64,000 nt of DNA from Wolbachia endosymbiont (group A) of Longitarsus flavicornis (GCF_963931955.1 NZ_OZ008337.1:496001-560000), one strand, 5' to 3'. Shown: positions 18,361-27,964, counted from the first letter of the stretch. Notes: a model not told the origin generated them from the sequence alone. Numbers and translations are program-made.

Positions 18361-18721
18361 AAAATTTAACGAACAGCAAATGCAAGTGTTAGCTAAAGAA
18401 ATACCAGAATTTCGTCCTGGCGATGATTTGAAGGTCACTTTTAAAGTAGTTGACGGTGCAAGTGAACGTATACAGATATTTGAAGGTGTATGTATATCAA
18501 AAAGGAACCGCGGGTTACATTCTTCTTTTGCAGTCAGAAAAGTGAGCCATGGGGAAAGTATAGTGTCTCAGTTTTTTGTTTATTCTCCTGCACTGGTTTC
18601 AGTGCAAGTGACAAGAAAAGGAAAGGTTCGTAGAGCAAAACTGTATTATCTATGCAAACTGTTTGGAAAAGCTGCAAGGGTCAAAGAACGTACCACTTAT
18701 GTTAAAAAGAAATCTAAGTAG
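18344..18721 (+). CDS. rplS: 50S ribosomal protein L19
   Basis: 125 residues. FRPGDDLKVTFKV, ERIQIFEGVCISKRNRG and the basic C-terminus with VRRAKLYYL are the L19 pattern; it sits at the 30S-50S interface. GGAGAG precedes the ATG, which lies inside the end of trmD, so translation is probably coupled. Confidence 0.97.
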   Translation: MTNLLKKFNEQQMQVLAKEIPEFRPGDDLKVTFKVVDGASERIQIFEGVCISKRNRGLHSSFAVRKVSHGESIVSQFFVYSPALVSVQVTRKGKVRRAKLYYLCKLFGKAARVKERTTYVKKKSK

Positions 18722-18745
18722 GTACAACGGAGAATGATATCCATT

Positions 18746-18877
18746 GTGTCATCCCAGTGCTCCGACACTGGGATCCAGCATTCATTATTCTCCTTTTGGT
18801 TTGTGCTTTCATGGAAAATGTAAAAATTATTTGCAGGCAAAGCCTGCTGGATCCCAGTGTCAGCTACTTGCATGACA
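18746..18877. repeat. Composite WPE-type element
   Basis: gtcatcccagtgctccgacactgggatccag, ~75 bp of AT-rich sequence, then ctggatcccagtgtcagctacttgcatgac. Same two-palindrome design as in ftsI and truB, but between genes. Confidence 0.72.
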
Positions 18878-18921
18878 AAAAAGGGGAAAGTTTTTTCAAA
18901 TCCTCGTGTAAAGAAAAATAA

Positions 18922-20172
18922 ATGAGTATAAAGAAAAAATTCCTTAAATTACTTCAGTCAAGGCGTGTACATGCTCGTATAAAAAGGAAAAATAAAAAGA
19001 ACAGAGCGTTACGCTTTTGTTCTTTCACGGCACTAGTTATCTCACTTGGCTGTCCTGTGTGCATATTGTTGAGTATATTAGTTAACTCTTACAGTGCCTT
19101 AACAGTAACGAAAATTTTATTGCCAGTTGAAATAAATGCTGATCTTACTTTGGCGAGTAATCCTAGTGATTTGCGGTATAAGTCCATTGGCTTACTCAAC
19201 GATTCTTTACGTAAGGTGTTTAAAGGAACTGGTTTTAAAGACAGTGACGAAATTTTAAGTCGTAATTCTTACAAAGAACTAGAGAAATTTTTTCGTAAGA
19301 AAGTAAAAGATAGTGGTGAATATGAGATCTGGTTTACCGCGTCAAGTATAATTAATTCAATAAATAAAGATAAACATTTGAATGATCGTTATGCTAAATT
19401 ACTTGATTGGCTAAAAGAAAAGAGGAGAGTGAAAAAATTTTTTAATAAGTCTTTATTCCTTAAATCTGACTCTCGTGAACCTGAGAATGCAGGGATTTTA
19501 GGGGCATTTATCGGTTCATTAATGACAATTATAGTGTGCCTAGCATTAGCATTACCAATAGGAATTATGTCGGGCATCTGTCTTTATGAATTTATGCCTA
19601 AAAATAGGCTAATGACTAATATTGTAGAAATTAGCATAAATAATCTTGCTGCAGTGCCTTCAATAATATTTGGTGTAGTGGGCTTAACTCTCTATCTTGG
19701 CATATTTGGGCTACCACGCTCTTCACCACTTGTTGGTGGAATGACTCTTTCATTTATGATGTTACCTAATATTATAATTGCAACAAAAAATGCCTTTGCG
19801 AATGTTCCTATTACGATAAAAGATGCAGCGTTTGCGCTCGGTGCACCTCACATCAAGGTGATATTAGATCACTCTCTGCCGATTGCATTACCAAGAATAA
19901 TACATGGTACTGTGCTTGCAATTGCAAGGATTTTAGGTGAATCTTCCCCTTTACTTATGATAGGTATGGTAGCATTTATTGCTGATACGCCTATGTCCTT
20001 CTTCGATCCGGCAACTGTTCTACCTGTGCAAATATACATATGGTCAAGCAGTCCTGAAATTGCATTTGTTGAACTTGCTGCTATCGCAATTATAGCTTTA
20101 TTATTGGTGTTATTTGCGTTAAATTTAGTAGCAAATTTTGTAAAAAGGAAATTCGAATTTTTTAATTTTTAG
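18922..20172 (+). CDS. pstA: Phosphate ABC transporter permease PstA
   Basis: 416 residues, longer than the usual ~290 because of a ~180-residue N-terminal part: a very basic cytoplasmic start (KRKNKKNRALR), one helix (~34-55) and a large periplasmic segment. The core permease domain follows with five helices and the coupling motif AFALGAPHIKVILDHSLPIALPRI for contact with the ATPase PstB. No other pst genes are here. A WPE element lies in the 200 bp upstream; no strong ribosome site is seen. Confidence 0.88.
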   Translation: MSIKKKFLKLLQSRRVHARIKRKNKKNRALRFCSFTALVISLGCPVCILLSILVNSYSALTVTKILLPVEINADLTLASNPSDLRYKSIGLLNDSLRKVFKGTGFKDSDEILSRNSYKELEKFFRKKVKDSGEYEIWFTASSIINSINKDKHLNDRYAKLLDWLKEKRRVKKFFNKSLFLKSDSREPENAGILGAFIGSLMTIIVCLALALPIGIMSGICLYEFMPKNRLMTNIVEISINNLAAVPSIIFGVVGLTLYLGIFGLPRSSPLVGGMTLSFMMLPNIIIATKNAFANVPITIKDAAFALGAPHIKVILDHSLPIALPRIIHGTVLAIARILGESSPLLMIGMVAFIADTPMSFFDPATVLPVQIYIWSSSPEIAFVELAAIAIIALLLVLFALNLVANFVKRKFEFFNF

Positions 20173-20178
20173 CAATTC

Positions 20179-20976
20179 ATGAAAATCACAGTCCTATCTG
20201 GTTATGGCTTAAATTGCGAAAAAGAAACCGCATTTGCATTTATGGAATGCAGCAGAAAACTTGGTATTGGTAATATTGAAGTAAAAATCGTTCACATTAA
20301 CGATATCATAGATAATCCAGGTGAACTGAAATTAAGCAATATACTTGCAATTCCAGGGGGTTTTTCCTATGGTGATGACACTGGTGCTGGTAATGCATTT
20401 GCTTTACGCATTAAAAACAACTTGTTGGATGAGTTTCAAGAGTTTTTATCTCAGGACAAGCTGATTATAGGAATATGTAATGGTTGTCAGATATTAGTAA
20501 AGTTAATTCCAGAATTCTCTAGTCTAGCTTTAATCCATAATGATATAGGCAATTATCAATGCCGTTGGATTAGAGTGAGAGTTAATTCAAAGAGTAATTC
20601 TGTTTGGCTACGGGGCCTGAGTGAACTATATCTCCCTATTGCTCATGGAGAAGGCAAGTTTTTTATGGATCAAGATACTTTGAATCAATTAATCGAAAAA
20701 AATTGCACAGCATTACGTTATATAGATGATAATAGTAGCTATGCTAATCTGCAATTTCCTCACAATCCAAACGGATCTACATACGATCTGGCAGCTTTAT
20801 CAGATAAAAGTGGGAGAGTATTGGCTTTAATGCCCCATCCAGAAAGGGGAATATTTTTTACTCAGCAAGATAATTGGCCTCTTGAAAAAGAAAAATGTAA
20901 ACGTTTAGGAGTGGCTATACCAAAATATGGCGATGGAATGCTTATATTTGAAAATGCACTGAAGTATTTTTGTTAA
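20179..20976 (+). CDS. purQ: Phosphoribosylformylglycinamidine synthase, glutaminase subunit
   Basis: 265 residues, class I glutaminase. It supplies ammonia to PurL for FGAM formation. Motifs: PGGFSYGDDTGAG near residue 57, the nucleophilic cysteine in GICNGCQ, and the His-Glu pair in MPHPERG. Six bp downstream of pstA. R copy 3 begins ~45 bp after its stop. Confidence 0.95.
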   Translation: MKITVLSGYGLNCEKETAFAFMECSRKLGIGNIEVKIVHINDIIDNPGELKLSNILAIPGGFSYGDDTGAGNAFALRIKNNLLDEFQEFLSQDKLIIGICNGCQILVKLIPEFSSLALIHNDIGNYQCRWIRVRVNSKSNSVWLRGLSELYLPIAHGEGKFFMDQDTLNQLIEKNCTALRYIDDNSSYANLQFPHNPNGSTYDLAALSDKSGRVLALMPHPERGIFFTQQDNWPLEKEKCKRLGVAIPKYGDGMLIFENALKYFC

Positions 20977-21021
20977 AATTTATTGGTAGGGGTTTATGGT
21001 TAAAATTATCCTCTGGTATTG

Positions 21022-21482
21022 CAAAAAACCTACTTGACAAACTCCGCCAGCGCCCTTATCATGGTACTGAAGCTATTTATTTATCTTCTCTGTACAGATT
21101 AAATGACAAAAAAACTCACGTATCTGGCGTATCATGTTTAATTTTTTGCACTATGTGCACCTTATGTCTTATAAAATTTCTACCTACATAAGCTGAAACG
21201 CGCTTATAAAGCGTTTAAAACATAGAAAAACGCCAACTTAAAAAATGGATAGTGAATAACTAGCTACCCTAGGGTTTCTTTTGCCTTTTTTTCTGTTTAG
21301 TAAATTTCTTAACGTTTATAATTTAGATTAGTTGCGGTTTAAAAGTAGCTGAATCGCGGTTATTAAGTGTTTAGAATAAAAAAACGCCATACTTGAAAGT
21401 ATAATGTAAGTAATTAGCCAACCACGGGGCTTCTTTTGCCTTTTTTTTTATTTGGTAAATTTCTTAATGTTTGTAGCTAAAA
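21022..21482 (+). repeat. Dispersed R element, copy 3
   Basis: Same layout as copy 1. Arms TGGCGT (21125-21130) and ACGCCA (21230-21235) pair fully. The tail occurs twice (around 21270 and 21425), as in the other copies. Its 3' end abuts a palindrome cluster. Confidence 0.75.
21034..21062 (+). promoter_or_regulatory. Predicted sigma70 promoter of R copy 3
   Basis: TTGACA 21034-21039, 17-bp spacer, TATCAT 21057-21062. Confidence 0.6.
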
Positions 21483-21496
21483 GAGTCCAAGAGAGG

Positions 21497-21852
21497 TGTC
21501 ATCCCAGTGTCCCTGTGATGTCATTCCAGCGTGTGACGCTGGAATCCCAAAAAAGGATGATGTCATCCAAGTAGCTGACACTGGGATCCAGTTTTCCATA
21601 TAATCTCATCGAAAATGTTGTAACCACTTTCTATGCTAGTTTGCTTGCTCACAAGCAAACTTTCCTGGATCCAAGTAGTCAAGGCACTGGGATGACAGAA
21701 GAAGGAGGCGCTGCCGTCTTGGATGAAAAGGCTAGATTCCAGCGTCACGCGCTGGAATGACATTGTAGGGTGTTATCTGAGTCCTTTTTTTCGTCATTCG
21801 AGGACCGTATGACGTCATCCAAGTAGCGTGACTACTTGGATCTAGCGCTGGA
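21497..21852. repeat. WPE-type palindrome cluster
   Basis: At least five palindromic units: atcccagtgtccctg, attccagcgtgtgacgctggaat, a composite element at about 21562-21693, attccagcgtcacgcgctggaat at ~21736, and catccaagtagcgtgactacttggat at the right. No gene. Confidence 0.75.
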
Positions 21853-23301
21853 TTACCAAGTCCAGTCAAGTGCAACATCATCACTTGCTGGAATGTCAAA
21901 TTTCGGTTGTGACATTTCCTCTTGCACAGCTCTTTTAAATTCTGGACTGCTTATCTTTATCTGTGCTGCATGAGCTTGTAAAGCTGGCTGATCAGCTATT
22001 TCAGCAGCTGTTGGTGTCATCCCTTTTGCGGCTAAGAAAGCCTTTGCTGTTTGATCACTGTTGACACCATACTTATTGTCAGTAGAGTTATCAAGGAATC
22101 TTCCTAACTTATCTACTAAAATTGATTTGTTGCCATCTTTTGCACCAAGTACCTTTTCTGCTACAGCTAGTGTTTCAAGTTGAGAAGTTTGAACAACTTT
22201 GTCTGCGAGCTTGTTTAACATAACAGTTACACCAGAATCAGTTGCATTAGAACCATCAATTTTGGCAACTTGGTCATTTCCTTTGAGTTGGCCTAAAATA
22301 GCTTTAGCACCAGCTTCGGTTACATTAGAACCATCAACCTTAAGAACTTTATTTGCATCTATAAGTTTGCCTAGCATAGCAGTTACACCAGCATCAGTTG
22401 CATTGTCACCAGCAACATTAACTTTATTATTTAAATCAGTTGTCTTAGCAAAAGTAGCACCTATTTTGGTTTCAGAGATTTTGTTATTGCCATCTTTTGC
22501 ATCAAATATAGCATCCACAACATCTTTCGCTGCAGCTTTTGTTTTAAGCTCTGTAGCTTTAACAAATGCAGCATCAGCAGCTGTTTTAGTATAAACTTCA
22601 TCAGCTTGATCAGCTTTAATATATACCTTATTTGTAAAATCAGAAGAAGCAGTTATAGCATCCACAACATCTTTCGCTGCAGCTTTTGTTTTAAGTTCTG
22701 AAGTTTTAACAACTTCGTCTGTGAGTTTGCCTAGCATAGCAGTTACACCATCTTTAGTAACATTAGAACCATCAATTTTAGCGACTTGGTCGTTTCCTTT
22801 AAGTTGACCTAAAATAGCTTTAGCACCAGCTTCAGTAACATTAGAACCATCAATTTTAGCAACTTTGTTTGTAAGCTTGTCTAACATAGCATTTACACCA
22901 TCATCAGTTGCGTTGTCACCAGTAACGTTAACTTTATCTGCTAATGCAGTCTCTGCTGCTGATTTAGTGTAAACCTTCTTAGTATCATCAGTGCCAACTG
23001 TTGCAAGAGCAGGCACTAAAACATCCACTAAGGCTTTTCCTTTATCTGCTTGGGTTGAAATATTGGAACCATCAGTTTTAACAAAACTAGTATCCGCTGT
23101 GCCTTTAGTATAAACTTTCTTAGTATCATCAGTACCAACTGTTGCAAGAGCAGGAACTAGAACATCCACTAAGGCTTTTCCTTTATCTGCTTGAGTTGTA
23201 ATATTGGAACCATCAGTTTTAACAAATTTGTTATTTAACTCAGCTATAAGCTCCCCTAATGTGTTATTACTCAAAGCACTCAATTTATCAGTTGAATGCA
23301 T
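21853..23301 (-). CDS. Tandem-repeat protein, adhesin- or fibre-like, function unknown
   Basis: 482 residues with GGAGG five bases before the ATG. Almost the whole protein is built from repeats around the word DGSN[VI]T. Residues ~27-120 hold two near-identical 47-residue units (FVKTDGSNI..ADKGKALVDVL); later units alternate K[VI]DGSNVTEAGAKAILGQL, DGVTAMLGKL and ELKTKAAAKDVVDAI. There is no cysteine, no signal peptide and no membrane helix. The last ~90 residues are unique and end in DWTW. The pattern recalls phage tail-fibre or surface repeat proteins, but no phage gene is nearby. The DNA looks less AT-rich than its neighbours. Function is not known to me. Confidence 0.8.
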   Translation of the reverse strand: MHSTDKLSALSNNTLGELIAELNNKFVKTDGSNITTQADKGKALVDVLVPALATVGTDDTKKVYTKGTADTSFVKTDGSNISTQADKGKALVDVLVPALATVGTDDTKKVYTKSAAETALADKVNVTGDNATDDGVNAMLDKLTNKVAKIDGSNVTEAGAKAILGQLKGNDQVAKIDGSNVTKDGVTAMLGKLTDEVVKTSELKTKAAAKDVVDAITASSDFTNKVYIKADQADEVYTKTAADAAFVKATELKTKAAAKDVVDAIFDAKDGNNKISETKIGATFAKTTDLNNKVNVAGDNATDAGVTAMLGKLIDANKVLKVDGSNVTEAGAKAILGQLKGNDQVAKIDGSNATDSGVTVMLNKLADKVVQTSQLETLAVAEKVLGAKDGNKSILVDKLGRFLDNSTDNKYGVNSDQTAKAFLAAKGMTPTAAEIADQPALQAHAAQIKISSPEFKRAVQEEMSQPKFDIPASDDVALDWTW

Positions 23302-23660
23302 ATTACCCTCCGTTAATTACAAAAACCATAGCATGCATGAAAATAGTATAATTTTCGTTAATGCTAGATTTTACATAAGATTTCCTTGAAACTTGTCGTT
23401 TTAGAATTCTCCTCTTGTCATTCCAGTCCCCTCTCCTGTCATTCCAGTGTCAGCTACTTTCATGACATCGTTTACTATGTGCCATATTGCAATGTTTGTA
23501 CAGTTGTGCGCGGTATCTCAGCCGCTAACACGTAGCGGGATGACGGTTGTCGGTGAACCTAAGTCACTTTATCTATAGTATCGGGAACGTAATTGCACAT
23601 GGGTTTTTACAAATTTGAAAATTAGTGTTAAATAAAAATATAAACGCAAAAGGAAAAGAG
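23302..23660. repeat. Intergenic region with WPE-type palindromes
   Basis: Between two divergent genes. Repeat fragments lie at about 23416-23466 (gtcattccag... repeated twice, tgtcagctactttcatgac) and 23508-23556 (cggtatctcagccgct..agcgggatgacggttgtc). No further feature seen. Confidence 0.6.
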
Positions 23661-24305
23661 ATGATTAAACTTAAAGGCCCAGAAATTTGTGCAGATGGAA
23701 ACAAGAAAAATTTGATTGTTTTTTTACATGGTTGGGGCTCAAGTGGTGATAATTTTGTTCACCTTGCTAAAGTTATGAGCAAGTTTTTACTGGGTTCATA
23801 TTTTGTAGCACCCAATGCTCCGTTTAAGAGAGAAATAGGTGATGGTTATCAGTGGTTCAGTTTGGAAGATCGTAGTGAGGAGGCGCTATATAATGGAGTA
23901 AAAAATGCTACATCAATTGTAAATCATTTCATTGATACAAAATTAAAGGAGCTTAATTTAAAAGATACGCAACTTTCTTTAGTTGGATTTTCTCAAGGAG
24001 CAATGCTTGCAATACATACAGCTCTCACCCGCTCTCAATCCTGTGCATCAGTTGTTGCATACTCTGGTAGGTTTCTTTCACCTTCAAAAGCTGCACCAGA
24101 GATCAAATCAAAACCTAACATATGTGTTATCCATGGTGATGCTGACGACGTGGTACCTTTTTCGTCCCTCGACTTAGCGGTTAAAGCTCTGAAAGAAACA
24201 GGGGTAAATGTTGAAGGGCACCCAATTCATGCATTAGGGCATATTATTAATGAAGAGGGAATAAAATTAGGAGTAGAATTTATCAAGAAGAATTTTAAAA
24301 ATTAA
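23661..24305 (+). CDS. Alpha/beta-hydrolase (carboxylesterase / phospholipase type)
   Basis: ~214 residues of the YpfH/Est carboxylesterase family (PF02230). Oxyanion region LHGWGSSGDNF, nucleophile elbow GFSQGAM, catalytic Asp in VIHGDADDVVP and His in HALGHIINEE are all present, so it should be active on small esters or lysophospholipids; the substrate is not predictable. The frame is open from 23625, but AGGAAAAGAG just before the ATG at 23661 favours the shorter start. Five bp upstream of the next gene. Confidence 0.87.
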   Translation: MIKLKGPEICADGNKKNLIVFLHGWGSSGDNFVHLAKVMSKFLLGSYFVAPNAPFKREIGDGYQWFSLEDRSEEALYNGVKNATSIVNHFIDTKLKELNLKDTQLSLVGFSQGAMLAIHTALTRSQSCASVVAYSGRFLSPSKAAPEIKSKPNICVIHGDADDVVPFSSLDLAVKALKETGVNVEGHPIHALGHIINEEGIKLGVEFIKKNFKN

Positions 24306-24310
24306 TTTTC

Positions 24311-25117
24311 ATGCACTTGTTTTGCTTTGGTTATGGATATGTAGCTAAATTTTTATCGAAAAAATTACTGAACTTAGGTTGGAAAGTCAGTGGCACATCA
24401 AGAAGTAAAGATATACAAAATGTAATCCTCTTTAATTATGAGAAGGTTAGCCAAGATCTGCTTAAAAGCGCAACGCACGTTTTAATTTCTATTCCTCCAG
24501 ATGGTGATGATGTTGTGGAGAGATACGGTGATTGCCTGCAAAATGTTAAATGGTTCGGTTATTTGTCTGCAACTAGCGTCTATGGTGATCACTCTGGTAA
24601 TTGGGTGGATGAGGAATCTGAAACAAAACCTATAGAAATCAGAGGAGAAAAGCGCCTTAAATCTGAAAGGAAGTGGCTGAATAGCAGATTGCCTGTACAT
24701 ATTTTTCGTTTAGCTGGAATATACGGTCCTGGTAGGAACGTGTTAATTGACTTGCAGCTTGGCAAAGCAAGGAATGTGAAAAAAGAAGGGCATTTTTTTT
24801 CTCGTATTCACGTTGAAGATATATCGAATATTTTATTTTCTTCCATGCAAAACATAAAACCTGGTGAAATATACAATTGTGCAGACGATTTACCCACTAC
24901 ACAATCTGAAGTGGTAATGTATGCAGCCAAACTTCTCAATGTTAGCCCTCCAGAGCCAATTGAGTTACCAGATTATGCACAGAGTTTTTATTTAGGATCA
25001 AAGAGAGTAAGTAATGTTAAAATTAAAAAAGATCTTAATGTCTCTCTAATTTATCCTAACTACAAGGTGGGATTAGAGAGTTTGCACGTAAAAAAAACTG
25101 AAATCACATCAGAATGA
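24311..25117 (+). CDS. NAD(P)-dependent epimerase-like protein (extended SDR, YeeZ-like)
   Basis: 268 residues. The N-terminal Rossmann motif is short, FCFGYGYVAKFLSKKL, as in YeeZ-type proteins. ISIPPDGDD, LSATSVYGDHSGNWVDEE (with the SDR Ser/Tyr region), FRLAGIYGPGRN and SRIHVEDI follow. The reaction is unknown. It probably shares a transcript with the hydrolase 5 bp upstream. Confidence 0.82.
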   Translation: MHLFCFGYGYVAKFLSKKLLNLGWKVSGTSRSKDIQNVILFNYEKVSQDLLKSATHVLISIPPDGDDVVERYGDCLQNVKWFGYLSATSVYGDHSGNWVDEESETKPIEIRGEKRLKSERKWLNSRLPVHIFRLAGIYGPGRNVLIDLQLGKARNVKKEGHFFSRIHVEDISNILFSSMQNIKPGEIYNCADDLPTTQSEVVMYAAKLLNVSPPEPIELPDYAQSFYLGSKRVSNVKIKKDLNVSLIYPNYKVGLESLHVKKTEITSE

Positions 25118-25519
25118 TAGATAGGCCTATTGTTTAGTTGTATCCGTTCAGCAAAGTGGCAAAATAGGTAGGCGAGATAAACCAAAAAATCAAGAAAAAG
25201 TAAGTTTACAACAAATGGTCAGTGCTTGACACTGGAATCCAGCCTTTCCATAATCATCAAAAACATTGTATTTTAACGTAAAACAGCTATTTTTATGCTT
25301 ACCAACTTAATAAAATTCCTGGATCCAAGTAGTCAGGGCACTGGGATAACACCCTATGGTTATTCACTCCACCCTGTCATTCCAGCGCGTGACGCTGGAA
25401 TCCAGACTTTAACTGATATGATTACAGAAAGAGAATTTATTAGGTAGTTATAGACACTGAAAGTGTTCAGCTTGACCACTTTCAAGTAAAGAAAACTACG
25501 TTTATGCCTCCAATAATTT
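25118..25519. repeat. Intergenic region with composite WPE-type element
   Basis: The element at 25207-25350 opens with cagtgcttgacactggaatccag, encloses ~85 bp and closes with ctggatccaagtagtcagggcactggg; attccagcgcgtgacgctggaat follows at ~25380. No gene seen. Confidence 0.65.
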
Positions 25520-25819
25520 CTATGGCTTATTCACTACTGCACCGTTTTGACAAATCACACCGTCTGGTGTTGTTTTTGAAACGACTACAGGGGCACCAAA
25601 AAACGCAGCGGTAAACATACCTAATGCAAATAAAGCAGGCCAAGGCATTCTACCAAATATTGCAAGCAGTGCCGCACCAATTATCACTATCGTAATCATC
25701 GGCCCACCTATGCTGTGAGTATAACCTACTATCTTACAGATTGTATCTGCTGTTTCATCAGCATTTGCATCAAATGCAAAGGAGAAAATTAGAGCTACAA
25801 CTAGAAGAAAATTTTTCAT
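25520..25819 (-). CDS. virB2: VirB2-like type IV secretion pilin, paralogue A
   Basis: 99 residues. Signal peptide (KNFLLVVALIFSF, cleavage probably after FDANA) followed by two hydrophobic helices joined by the short basic loop FGRMPWP, the TrbC/VirB2 pattern. The mature protein would be a T4SS pilus subunit in the inner membrane before assembly. GGAGG lies perfectly before the ATG. The core of ~28 residues from GGPMIT to ALFALG is identical to the neighbour at 25914; the C-terminal tails differ. No other vir genes are in the window. Confidence 0.87.
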   Translation of the reverse strand: MKNFLLVVALIFSFAFDANADETADTICKIVGYTHSIGGPMITIVIIGAALLAIFGRMPWPALFALGMFTAAFFGAPVVVSKTTPDGVICQNGAVVNKP

Positions 25820-25913
25820 TACGCCTCCTATAATTTATGTTTCATGTTTGATTATCTATCCCTTTGATTAAATTTAGGTAAATGATACAAGAAGCATCAC
25901 TTACCCAATACTT

Positions 25914-26261
25914 TTATTTACACTTATAATTCCCTGATCCTACAGGGTCCTCTTGCAATGTTTTAGTACCCGTACATGTCTCGCACCTACTTGCTGTGCC
26001 TGGTGCTATTTTTGAAACGACGGCAGGAGCACCAAAAAACACAGCAGTAAATGCACCGAGTGCAAAAAGTGCTGGCCACGGCATTCTGCCAAATATTGCA
26101 AGTAAAGCTGCACCTATTATCACTATTGTGATCATCGGCCCACCTATACCGTGAGCATAACCCATTATTTTGCATATCACTGCTGATGTTGCATCTAGAT
26201 TAGCATGCGCATCAAACGCAAAGGAGAGAATTAACGCCACAAGTAGAAGAAAATTTTTCAT
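25914..26261 (-). CDS. virB2: VirB2-like type IV secretion pilin, paralogue B
   Basis: 115 residues, with the same signal peptide, two-helix core and GGAGG site as paralogue A, 94 bp upstream of it. The exposed C-terminal tail is longer and carries two cysteines in RCETCTG plus a terminal C, so it may be disulphide-linked outside the membrane. The shared leader and 5' region (ttacgcctcc) show a tandem duplication; divergence is concentrated in the part expected to be exposed. Confidence 0.87.
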   Translation of the reverse strand: MKNFLLLVALILSFAFDAHANLDATSAVICKIMGYAHGIGGPMITIVIIGAALLAIFGRMPWPALFALGAFTAVFFGAPAVVSKIAPGTASRCETCTGTKTLQEDPVGSGNYKCK

Positions 26262-26397
26262 TACGCCTCCGATAATTTCTATTTAACGCTGGATTATCTA
26301 TCATTTTGATTAAATTTAAGTAAACGGTGAGGATTTTTTTGCTTAAAAGTATCCTTTATTTCATTTAGAATACTTTTCTTGGTTCGTTTATATTACA

Positions 26398-27213
26398 GTG
26401 CTACAGAAATTTTACAGCATCGTTTATTGCCTTTATCGTGCTTTGATTGACACAATTCATAATGATGGAGTGGAGCACGCAGGGTATCTATCATTTTTAA
26501 TCCTGTTATCGATATTTCCTTTTCTTATTGTTTTAATGGCTGTGGCGTCAACATTCGCAAATTTCTTAGACCAGTATAACATTGGCTGGGTATTTATCAT
26601 TGATAACATGCCACAGGATATTTTATCATCTTTGATGCCGCGCATTAGGGAGATAATATCAGGCCCGCCACAAAGCTTACTAACTTTGGCAATTGTAGGT
26701 GCTGTTTGGACCGCTTCATCGACAATTGAAGGGCTTAGAACAATACTCAATAAGGCCTATAAAGTTCCGGTTTCGCCGCCTTATATATTAAGAAGAGTAC
26801 TAAGTATATTACAATTTTTAGTAATCACGCTTATTATAACTCTAACTATAGTGTTTTCTACACTAGTACCAATGCTAATTGATTTTTCCTATCAGGGGCT
26901 AAGTTATACTAGGTATTTACTTATTGAATTTGTACTTTTCACAGTAGTCTCTTGGCTATATTTTATGTTACCAAACATAAAACAAAATTTATCAGACGTA
27001 TTTCCTGGATCTTGTGTAGCTGTTATTCTTTGGACGATTTCTGCTTCAGCTTTTAAGCAATACTTAAAAGCTTCCTTTGACCAACTGGATTTGATATATG
27101 GAAGTTTAGGTGGTGTGGTAGTGTCATTACTATTTTTTTATATGCTCAGTTTAATTTTTATATATGGAGCAAAATTTAATTTTCAGCTAAAATATTTCAA
27201 TGAATCTCGCTAA
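26398..27213 (+). CDS. YihY/virulence factor BrkB family membrane protein
   Basis: 271 residues, GTG start, about six membrane helices. AGYLSFLILLSIFPFLIVL at the first helix and IEGLRTILNKAYKVP in the loop are typical of the YihY/UPF0761 family, once wrongly called RNase BN. Function in the family is unclear (transport or lipid handling has been suggested). The stop overlaps the open frame of the next gene by up to 14 bp. Confidence 0.87.
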   Translation: MLQKFYSIVYCLYRALIDTIHNDGVEHAGYLSFLILLSIFPFLIVLMAVASTFANFLDQYNIGWVFIIDNMPQDILSSLMPRIREIISGPPQSLLTLAIVGAVWTASSTIEGLRTILNKAYKVPVSPPYILRRVLSILQFLVITLIITLTIVFSTLVPMLIDFSYQGLSYTRYLLIEFVLFTVVSWLYFMLPNIKQNLSDVFPGSCVAVILWTISASAFKQYLKASFDQLDLIYGSLGGVVVSLLFFYMLSLIFIYGAKFNFQLKYFNESR

Positions 27214-27223
27214 GGAAAAAGAA

Positions 27224-27955
27224 ATGGGTAAGTTAGAAGGTAAAGTAGCTTTAATTACCGGGGTTTCAGATGGAGTAGGCTCTGCTGTTGCAAAAAGGTT
27301 TGTAAGAGAAGGTGCATGTGTGATTCTGATTTCAAGGTCTATCGATCACCTCAAGCCACTATATAATGAAATTGAAGGGCTTGAAGAATTTAAAGAAGGC
27401 TCTGTGAAGCTAATACAGCTTGATCTTTTAGACTTTGAGAATGTAAAGATACTGACAAACATGATAGAAAGCATGAAATTATCAGAATCTGGAGCACTTG
27501 ATATATTAGTTGCATGTGCTGGAATTTTAGGCAAACTGAACCCCACTTACGACTGTGAGATTGAAGAGCTACAGAACGTAATGAATACAAATTTTACTGC
27601 CAATTGGTACTTACTAAAAAACTTAGATCCAATGCTAAAAAAGTCTAATGCTGGAAGAGCGATATTCATGACTTCAGAAGTGACACTTTCTCCTTCCTCT
27701 TATCCATATTGGATGCCGTATACTGCAAGTAAAGCTGCACTGGAAATAATGGTGAAAATATATGCATCTGAAACAAAACATACAAAATTATGTGTAAATG
27801 CTGTATATCCAGAAGGACCTGTGGGTAGTGAGCAGGCATTTCCTGGATCTGAATTAGTGTCACCCGATAAACTAACAGATAAATTCGTGGAATTAGCTTC
27901 TGAAAACTGCAGCGTATCAGGAAAAATCTTACCGCTCAGCAAATCTCCCGAATAA
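27224..27955 (+). CDS. SDR-family oxidoreductase
   Basis: ~243 residues, classical short-chain dehydrogenase. Cofactor motif ITGVSDGVGSAVA (TGxxxGxG), then ACAGILG, and the catalytic Ser in MTSEVTLSPSS with Tyr and Lys in PYTASKAAL. The substrate is not predictable. An ATG at 27200 is in frame, but AAGGA sits before the ATG at 27224 and MGKLEGKVALITG is the usual family start. Confidence 0.88.
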   Translation: MGKLEGKVALITGVSDGVGSAVAKRFVREGACVILISRSIDHLKPLYNEIEGLEEFKEGSVKLIQLDLLDFENVKILTNMIESMKLSESGALDILVACAGILGKLNPTYDCEIEELQNVMNTNFTANWYLLKNLDPMLKKSNAGRAIFMTSEVTLSPSSYPYWMPYTASKAALEIMVKIYASETKHTKLCVNAVYPEGPVGSEQAFPGSELVSPDKLTDKFVELASENCSVSGKILPLSKSPE

Positions 27956-27964
27956 ATTACACTA

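Noticed and set aside
21497..21852. CRISPR-like array of repeated units
   Set aside because: Units are palindromes of differing length and orientation with irregular spacing, and no cas genes are present.
22199..22594. 131-codon plus-strand frame opposite the tandem-repeat protein
   Set aside because: It mirrors the codon pattern of the repeats on the other strand; no ribosome site.
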